Below, one piece after another: positions 58,770 through 64,000 of a DNA stretch of 64,000 bases. The DNA is taken from assembly GCF_018336155.1 (NCBI RefSeq), contig NZ_JAGYHF010000004.1:434001-498000 (forward strand). Reading direction: 5' to 3'. The position numbers and the translations under genes are program-made. The first letter of the stretch is position 1. Every line of letters begins with the position of its first letter. The DNA comes from Pseudomonas rustica (GTDB lineage Bacteria > Pseudomonadota > Gammaproteobacteria > Pseudomonadales > Pseudomonadaceae). Under the pieces are notes generated by a model. That model was not told where the DNA came from. It ran no database searches and saw only the letters and a program-made list of their open reading frames with translations.

Positions 58770-58924
58770 ACCCCCTCACCCCAGCCCTCTCCCGAGGGAG
58801 AGGGAGCCGATTTGTGGGCTTTTCAAAACCTGAGTTCGACTCGGTATTGCAAGTCGGTGTAGTTCAAACATCCATCTCGGTCAGTCCCCTCTCCCTCCGG
58901 GAGAGGGTTAGGGTGAGGGGCTTT
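58770..58924. repeat. Pair of CCCTCACCC...GGGAGAGGG repeats
   Basis: Two units in opposite orientation (58771-58808 and 58885-58922) fill most of the gap between the convergent lpxH and emrB genes. No separate terminator is visible, so the hairpins may serve that role. Confidence 0.75.
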
Positions 58925-58929
58925 TGACC

Positions 58930-60459
58930 TCAGTGCCCCGAAGCGGCAGGCCCTGCCTTCGCGGCAAACGGCGGCTTCGCCAGCCACACAATCAAAATCA
59001 ACCCCATAAACCCCCACCCCAGCAGCGTGAAGTAATCCACGGTCGACAGCATGTACGCCTGACTGGTCAGCACATGATCCAGTTGCGCATACGCCGGGTT
59101 GCTCGCCCCGCCCAACTGGTTCAGCGCCTCCCGCGTCGCCGGTTCATACGTACTGATGCTCTCGCTCATATACGCATGATGCTGGTCAGCCCGACGAATC
59201 CAGATCCAGGTAGTCAGCGAAGCCGCGAAGCTGCCGCCCAACGTCCGCAGGAATGTGGCAAGACCGGCGCCGTCGGCGATCTGGTTTGGTGGCAAGTCCG
59301 ACATCAGAATGCTCAGGGTCGGCATGAAGAACAGCGCCACGCCAATGCCCATGAACAGTTGCACCAGCGCGATATGCTGGAAATCGACTTCGTTGGTGAA
59401 CTCGGCGCGCATAAAGCAGCTCAAGCCAATCGCCAAAAACGCGATGCCGGCCAGTAATCGCAAGTCGAACTTGTGCGCGTACTTGCCGACAAACGGCGAC
59501 AGCAGCACCGGCAGAATCCCGATCGGCGCCACGGCCAGACCGGCCCAGGTCGCGGTGTAGCCCATTTGCGTCTGCAACCACTGCGGCAGGATCAGGTTGA
59601 TACCGAAGAAGCCGGCGTAACCCAACACCAGCACCAGCGTGCCGATGCGGAAGTTGCGGTAAGCGAACAGCCGCAGATTCACCACCGGGTGGCGGTCGGT
59701 CATTTCCCAGATCACGAACACCGCCAGCGCCACCACGGAAATCGCCGCGCCGATAATGATGAAATTCGACTCAAACCAGTCGAGGTCGTTGCCCTTGTCG
59801 AGGATCACCTGCAACGCGCCGACGCCGATGATCAGCGTGATCAGACCGACGTAGTCCATCGGCTGACGGCTGGTTTCCACCGGACGTTTGGCCAGTTGCG
59901 AACGCACCACCATCACCGCAAAAATCCCGATTGGCACGTTAATGAAGAAGATCCACGGCCAGCTGTAGCTGTCAGTAATCCAGCCACCGAGAATGGGGCC
60001 TGCAATCGGCGCGACCACCGTGACCATCGCCAATAACGCGAGGGCCATGCCTCGCTTCGCGGGGGGATAGACCGCGATCAACAGGGTTTGCGTCATCGGA
60101 TAGAGCGGCCCGGCGACCAGGCCTTGCAGAACGCGGAAGCCGATCAGTTCTGGCATCGACGTCGAGATACCGCAGAGAAACGAGGCCAGCACGAACAGAA
60201 TCGTGGCCCAGAGAAACAGTTTCACCTCACCGAAACGCCGACTGAGCCAACCGGTCAACGGCAGCGCAATCGCGTTACTCACGGCAAACGAAGTGATCAC
60301 CCAAGTGCCCTGCTCCGAACTCACTCCGAGGTTGCCGGAAATCGTCGGCAACGCCACGTTGGCGATGGTGGTGTCGAGCACTTGCATGAACGTCGCCAGC
60401 GACAGACCGATGGTGCTGAGCAACAGGCTGGGCGGCGTGAAAGAAGCGTTATTGCTCAT
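58930..60459 (-). CDS. emrB: MFS drug exporter, DHA2 family (EmrB-like)
   Basis: This protein of 509 residues has 14 predicted helices. It shows the DHA2 signatures: TIANVALPTISGNLGVS after helix 1, WVITSFAVSNAIALPLTGWL, LSRRFGEVKLFLW, and RVLQGLVAGPLYPMTQTLL. It acts with an EmrA adaptor and an outer-membrane duct as a tripartite drug pump using proton motive force. It is last in the MarR-OMF-EmrA-EmrB cluster, separated from emrA by a 259-bp gap holding a repeat. Confidence 0.92.
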   Translation of the reverse strand: MSNNASFTPPSLLLSTIGLSLATFMQVLDTTIANVALPTISGNLGVSSEQGTWVITSFAVSNAIALPLTGWLSRRFGEVKLFLWATILFVLASFLCGISTSMPELIGFRVLQGLVAGPLYPMTQTLLIAVYPPAKRGMALALLAMVTVVAPIAGPILGGWITDSYSWPWIFFINVPIGIFAVMVVRSQLAKRPVETSRQPMDYVGLITLIIGVGALQVILDKGNDLDWFESNFIIIGAAISVVALAVFVIWEMTDRHPVVNLRLFAYRNFRIGTLVLVLGYAGFFGINLILPQWLQTQMGYTATWAGLAVAPIGILPVLLSPFVGKYAHKFDLRLLAGIAFLAIGLSCFMRAEFTNEVDFQHIALVQLFMGIGVALFFMPTLSILMSDLPPNQIADGAGLATFLRTLGGSFAASLTTWIWIRRADQHHAYMSESISTYEPATREALNQLGGASNPAYAQLDHVLTSQAYMLSTVDYFTLLGWGFMGLILIVWLAKPPFAAKAGPAASGH

Positions 60460-60549
60460 CGCGAATCCTTTGAAACCGGGTTGACGCTGCGTCTGTTACA
60501 GACGCGGCTGCCCATGCGGAAAACAATCTATGGGATAAGGAAAACTACT

Positions 60550-60655
60550 GTGGCGAGGGGATTTATCCCCGTTGGACTGCGCAGCAGTCCCGTCTTTTCC
60601 TGATCCAAAGAGGGGTCGCTGCGCGACCCAACGGGGATAAACCCCCTCGCCACAA
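60550..60655. repeat. Long inverted repeat, TGGCGAGGGG family
   Basis: TGTGGCGAGGGGATTTATCC and its complement (GGGGATAAACCCCCTCGCCA) flank a hairpin centre (GCGCAGCAG...CTGCGC) between emrA and emrB. This is a fourth REP-like family for the window. It could reduce read-through into emrB. Confidence 0.8.
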
Positions 60656-60718
60656 GGAATTCCTTTTCCCAGATCAATCCCTGTACCTCAGATAAATCCC
60701 CTGACCACAGGTGCGATC

Positions 60719-61921
60719 TCAGCGTTGCGCGGTCTTGCTCGCCGCAGCGCTGTTGTCGTGGATCAGTTGCGCGATCATCGCGTCGGCGTCGGCCAGTTGC
60801 TGATCGTAGATATTGGTGGTGAACGAGGCCTTTTGCGGTGGCTGCTGGGCCAGCATCGGGCCGCTCTGGTCGTGCAGGTTCACTTCAACGTTGGTCGACA
60901 GACCGACCCGTAGCGGGTGCTTGGCCAGTTCTTCGGCGTTGATGTGAATCCGTACCGGTACACGCTGAACGATCTTGATCCAGTTACCCGTGGCGTTCTG
61001 CGCAGGCAGTAGCGCAAACGCACTACCGGTACCCGCGCCGAGGCTGTCGACGGTGCCGCTGTATTTCACATCGCTGCCGTACACATCGGATTCGATGTCC
61101 ACCGGCTGACCGATACGCATGTCGCGCAGTTGGGTTTCCTTGAAGTTGGCGTCGATCCACAGTTGATCCAGCGGAATCACCGCCATCAGCGCAGTACCCG
61201 GTTGCACACGCTGACCGAGTTGCACGGTGCGCTTGGCCACGTAACCAGTGACCGGCGCGATCAAGGTGCTGCGCGCATTGGTCAGGTAAGCCTGACGCAA
61301 TTCAGCGGCGGCTTGCATCACGTCCGGGTGCGAGGAGACCACGGTGTCATCGACCAGCGCGCTGGTGGTTTTCAATTGCTGTTTGGCATTGGCCAAGGCG
61401 TTTTGCGCCGAGGTCAGGTCGTCGCGAGCGTGGGACAGTTCTTCCTGAGAAATCGCACCGCCAGCGGCAAGATTCTTCCGGCGATTGAAGTTGTCCTGGG
61501 CTTTCTGCACTTCGGCCTGTTGCGCGTTGACCTGGGCTTTCATGCCATCCACGTTGCTGTACAGACCGCGCACCTGACGCACGGTGCGCGCCAGTTTCGC
61601 CTGGGCACTTTGCAGGCCGACTTCGGCATCGTTCGGGTCGAAGTTGATCAGCACCTGACCTTCGTGAACCAGATCACCATCGTCAGCACCGATGCTGACC
61701 ACAGTGCCGGTGACCAGCGGGGTGATTTCCACGACGTTGCCATTCACGTAGGCGTCGTCGGTGCTTTCGTTAAAGCGCCCGATGAATTCGTGATACGCCC
61801 ACACGCCAGCGCAGGCGAGCAGGACGACAACGGCCAGCACCACCAGCATCACTTTGCGTTTGCGCGGGTTGCCGTTGTCCGGGGTGTTGTCTTGAGCTTG
61901 AGTGTTTTCGGCAGTGGCCAT
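60719..61921 (-). CDS. emrA: Multidrug efflux adaptor (EmrA/HlyD family)
   Basis: This membrane-fusion protein of 400 residues has one N-terminal transmembrane helix (VMLVVLAVVVLLACAGVWAY), a lipoyl-type domain (ITPLVTGTVVSIGADDGDLV), a long coiled-coil hairpin (about 95-205) and beta domains (TLIAPVTGYVAKRTVQLGQR). It joins EmrB to the outer-membrane factor encoded 15 bp upstream. Confidence 0.93.
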   Translation of the reverse strand: MATAENTQAQDNTPDNGNPRKRKVMLVVLAVVVLLACAGVWAYHEFIGRFNESTDDAYVNGNVVEITPLVTGTVVSIGADDGDLVHEGQVLINFDPNDAEVGLQSAQAKLARTVRQVRGLYSNVDGMKAQVNAQQAEVQKAQDNFNRRKNLAAGGAISQEELSHARDDLTSAQNALANAKQQLKTTSALVDDTVVSSHPDVMQAAAELRQAYLTNARSTLIAPVTGYVAKRTVQLGQRVQPGTALMAVIPLDQLWIDANFKETQLRDMRIGQPVDIESDVYGSDVKYSGTVDSLGAGTGSAFALLPAQNATGNWIKIVQRVPVRIHINAEELAKHPLRVGLSTNVEVNLHDQSGPMLAQQPPQKASFTTNIYDQQLADADAMIAQLIHDNSAAASKTAQR

Positions 61922-61936
61922 GACAATTACCTTGAA

Positions 61937-63415
61937 TTAGTTGTGCGGCGTGGCTGGGGTGGCGTTGGCTGCGGTCAGGGTCTGCCCCTGGAAGCCGCCG
62001 CCCAGCGCTTGCATCAGTTGAATCGACAGGTCGATCTGCTCGGCATTGAGGTTGGCCAGTTGACGCTGGGCCTGCAGCAATTGCTGCTCGATGCTGAGCA
62101 CGTCCAGGTAGTTGCCGATGCCGGAACCGTAACGCTGGACGACGGTGTTGTAAGAATCCTGAGCAATCTCGGTGGCGTGTTGCTGCGCGCCGATCTGCCG
62201 GCCGATATCACGCAACTGGTTGATCGTGTCGCTGACATCGCCCAGTGCTTGCACCAGATTTTTGTTGTACTGCGCCACTGCCAGATCGTAATCGGCGTCG
62301 CGCGCGTCGAGGTTGGCGCGCAGGCGTCCGCCGTCGAAGATCGGCACCGAAATGGTCGGAGCAATGTTGAAGAAGCGACTGGCCGAACCAAACATCGCGT
62401 CACCCAACAAAGATTCGGCACCGGCCGAGGCCGACAGGTTCAAGTTGGGATAGAAGCGGGTTTTCGTCGAGTCGATGTCTTTGCTCGCCGCTTCTACACG
62501 CCAGCGTGCGGCGACCAGATCCGGACGACGACCCAGCAGCTCGGCGGGCAATACCGACGGCACCGCGACAGCACTGGCTTGCAGGACTTTCGGCCGGGCA
62601 ATTTCATTGCCGCGATCCGGGCCTTTGCCGAGCAGTACGGCCAGCGCAATTTTGGCGCTGTTCAGGCGCTTTTCCGCGTCGATCAGGTTGGCCTCAGACG
62701 TGGCTTCCAGACTTTGCGTTTGTTGGTATTGATACTGGCTGTCGATCCCGGCGCTCAGGCGACGCTGGCTCAGGTCGAGCATTTGTTTGGTGCGTTTGAG
62801 GTCGTCGTTGGACAGGTCATAAACGATGTGCGCCTGACCGAGATCGCTGTAAGCGCGAGCGACGTCGGCAGCGAGGGTCAACTGTGCCGCCTGACGATCG
62901 ACTTCGGCGGCGCGGGCCTGACCGAGTGCAGCTTCCCAGGCATCACGCTGGCCGCCCCACAGATCGAAGTTGTAATTGAAACCGGCACTGACGTTACGCA
63001 CGGTGGCGTAGGCATCGCCCTGCCCCAGCGGATCCTGATCCTTGGCCAGGCGCGAACGGCTGATGCCGGCGCTGGCGTCGAGGGTCGGATAGCGTTCGGC
63101 ATCGGCGGCATAGGCGGCGGCGCTGGCTTGATGGGCGCGCGCGGCGGCGATTTGCATGTCCGGGCTGTCGTGCAGGGCTTCGCGGATCAAGCCGTCGAGT
63201 TGCGGATCGCCGAGGCTGGTCCACCAATCGCTTTTCGGCCATGCGGCTGGCGACAGGGTCACGCCGTTGAGGGACTGGCCGACTTTCAGGTTTTTCGCAT
63301 CAAGGTTCTGGCCTTGAGTGTCGAGGCCGCTGTAGTTGGCGCAACCGGCGAGGATCATCGCCGACAGCACCAGCGTCAGGCTGCTGCGCAAGGTTTTACC
63401 GCTCATTGTGTTCAC
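61937..63415 (-). CDS. Outer-membrane efflux lipoprotein (NodT/OprM type)
   Basis: This TolC-like factor of 492 residues has a lipobox (LSAMILAGC) near residue 24, so it is anchored by lipid. It shows WWTSLGDPQLDGLIREAL, two repeated coiled-coil halves (ARAHQASAAAYAADAERYP, LGRRPDLVAARWRVEAASKD) and IEQQLLQAQRQLANLNAEQI. It supplies the exit duct for EmrAB. Its start overlaps the end of the MarR gene by about 20 bp (11 bp if the second ATG is used). Confidence 0.92.
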   Translation of the reverse strand: MNTMSGKTLRSSLTLVLSAMILAGCANYSGLDTQGQNLDAKNLKVGQSLNGVTLSPAAWPKSDWWTSLGDPQLDGLIREALHDSPDMQIAAARAHQASAAAYAADAERYPTLDASAGISRSRLAKDQDPLGQGDAYATVRNVSAGFNYNFDLWGGQRDAWEAALGQARAAEVDRQAAQLTLAADVARAYSDLGQAHIVYDLSNDDLKRTKQMLDLSQRRLSAGIDSQYQYQQTQSLEATSEANLIDAEKRLNSAKIALAVLLGKGPDRGNEIARPKVLQASAVAVPSVLPAELLGRRPDLVAARWRVEAASKDIDSTKTRFYPNLNLSASAGAESLLGDAMFGSASRFFNIAPTISVPIFDGGRLRANLDARDADYDLAVAQYNKNLVQALGDVSDTINQLRDIGRQIGAQQHATEIAQDSYNTVVQRYGSGIGNYLDVLSIEQQLLQAQRQLANLNAEQIDLSIQLMQALGGGFQGQTLTAANATPATPHN

Positions 63416-63878
63416 CTAACCGCTGGATAGTGATCGGGTCACCGGCTGCCAGCAGGATTTTCTTGAGGATGTATTCCAGGGTCTTCAACTCGTCCGGAGT
63501 GACGGCGCCCGCCAGTTCATTCATCGCGTTGGCGCCGATGTGCGGCAGGCGATCGGCCAGTAACTGGCCTTGCTCGGTCAGGGTCAGTTGCACCTGACGG
63601 CGGTCGCCTTCGCTGCGTTGGCGAGCCAGAAAATCTTTCTGCTCCAGACGATCGAGCATGCGCGTCATCGAACCGCTGTCGAGCGACAGATGCCGGCACA
63701 GTTCGGCCGGGGTATCGACGCCGTACTGGGCCATGATGATCAACACCTTGAACTGCGCGGCGGTGATGCCGTGGGGTTCCATGTGGGTGTCGATGATCCG
63801 GTCTTTGAGCAGCGCAGCACGGCCAAGCAACAGGCCGAGATGGCAGTGTTTGAATTCGTCCGGGGTGAAATGCTTCAT
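63396..63878 (-). CDS. MarR-family transcriptional regulator
   Basis: This protein of 160 residues has a winged-helix domain (about 35-130) with TAAQFKVLIIMAQYGVDTPA, the recognition helix region LSLDSGSMTRMLDRLEQKD, and the wing RQRSEGDRRQVQLTLTEQG. It is first in the efflux operon and probably represses it through the two palindromes just upstream; ligand binding by a drug-like molecule would release it. Confidence 0.92.
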   Translation of the reverse strand: MKHFTPDEFKHCHLGLLLGRAALLKDRIIDTHMEPHGITAAQFKVLIIMAQYGVDTPAELCRHLSLDSGSMTRMLDRLEQKDFLARQRSEGDRRQVQLTLTEQGQLLADRLPHIGANAMNELAGAVTPDELKTLEYILKKILLAAGDPITIQRLGEHNER

Positions 63879-63892
63879 TTGCTCACCTAATA

Positions 63893-63939
63893 ACTGCCTA
63901 GGCAGTGAATGTATGTCGAGATGTTACTGCCTAGGCAGC
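63893..63939. promoter_or_regulatory. Two palindromic operators upstream of the MarR gene
   Basis: ACTGCCTAGGCAGT (63893-63906, perfect) and ACTGCCTAGGCAGC (63926-63939, one mismatch) lie 33 bp apart centre to centre, 15-61 bp before the MarR start. This matches typical MarR autoregulatory sites and should control the whole efflux operon. No gene is visible from 63940 to the window end. Confidence 0.75.
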
Positions 63940-64000
63940 GAATGTCAACGCAATAGTTAGGTTGCTTAGCAATTAGTTGACCAGTGGAGTGGGTTTTTTT

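Overview
The window looks like a chromosomal segment of a Pseudomonas of the fluorescens group. The signs are a GC-rich base composition, abundant fluorescens-type REP/REPIN hairpins in the gaps, a 13-gene nuo operon with fused nuoCD, DUF2790/PtrA-like periplasmic proteins next to czc genes, an OprD-family porin, a Tc-toxin BC pair and the glnS-cysS pair. I see no rRNA, tRNA, CRISPR array, prophage or insertion sequence. Protein family assignments rest on recognising motifs and family features by eye; no database search was run.

Layout. 1-1196: a REP cluster, then the nuo leader. 1197-16133: the complete nuoABCDEFGHIJKLMN operon (respiratory complex I), closed by a terminator. 16207-18361: REPs, a small chimeric antitoxin-like ORF and an OprD-type porin. 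18421-25942: a palindromic site, a 22-codon leader ORF and an overlapping TcB-TcC insecticidal-toxin-complex pair; the AT-richer TcC tail carries a HELTH zinc-protease motif. 26151-27593: DUF6124, DUF2790 and PtrA-like small genes. 27820-36081: czcCBA heavy-metal efflux, divergent from czcRS. 36439-37052: a Phd-type antitoxin/PIN-toxin module with an operator across its -10 box. 37053-38333: an array of three 266-bp repeats and another repeated element.

38334-44302 (minus strand): a glycerol-type ABC importer (GlpSTPQUV layout) behind a sigma-54-type promoter, divergent from an AcoR-like sigma-54 activator (44644-46482); paired TGAACA repeats lie between them. 46567-47772: an MFS transporter. 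48195-54139: two tandem copies of a ~900-residue multi-Ig-domain protein. Each copy is preceded by an identical 18-bp palindrome and followed by a cysS 3' end, complete after the second copy and truncated after the first, so a unit of about 3.1 kb was duplicated. 54160-57262: cysS and glnS. 57512-58761: ppiB-lpxH. 58930-63878: a MarR regulator with an OMF lipoprotein, EmrA and EmrB (tripartite drug efflux), with two MarR-type palindromes upstream.

The most interesting thread is that the TcB-TcC operon and the duplicated Ig-domain genes, about 23 kb apart, share nearly the same long palindrome (CTGTCAG-N2-CTGACAG) upstream of their starts. This suggests one regulator controls both. The Ig proteins have no signal peptide and end in a conserved five-cysteine domain I do not recognise.
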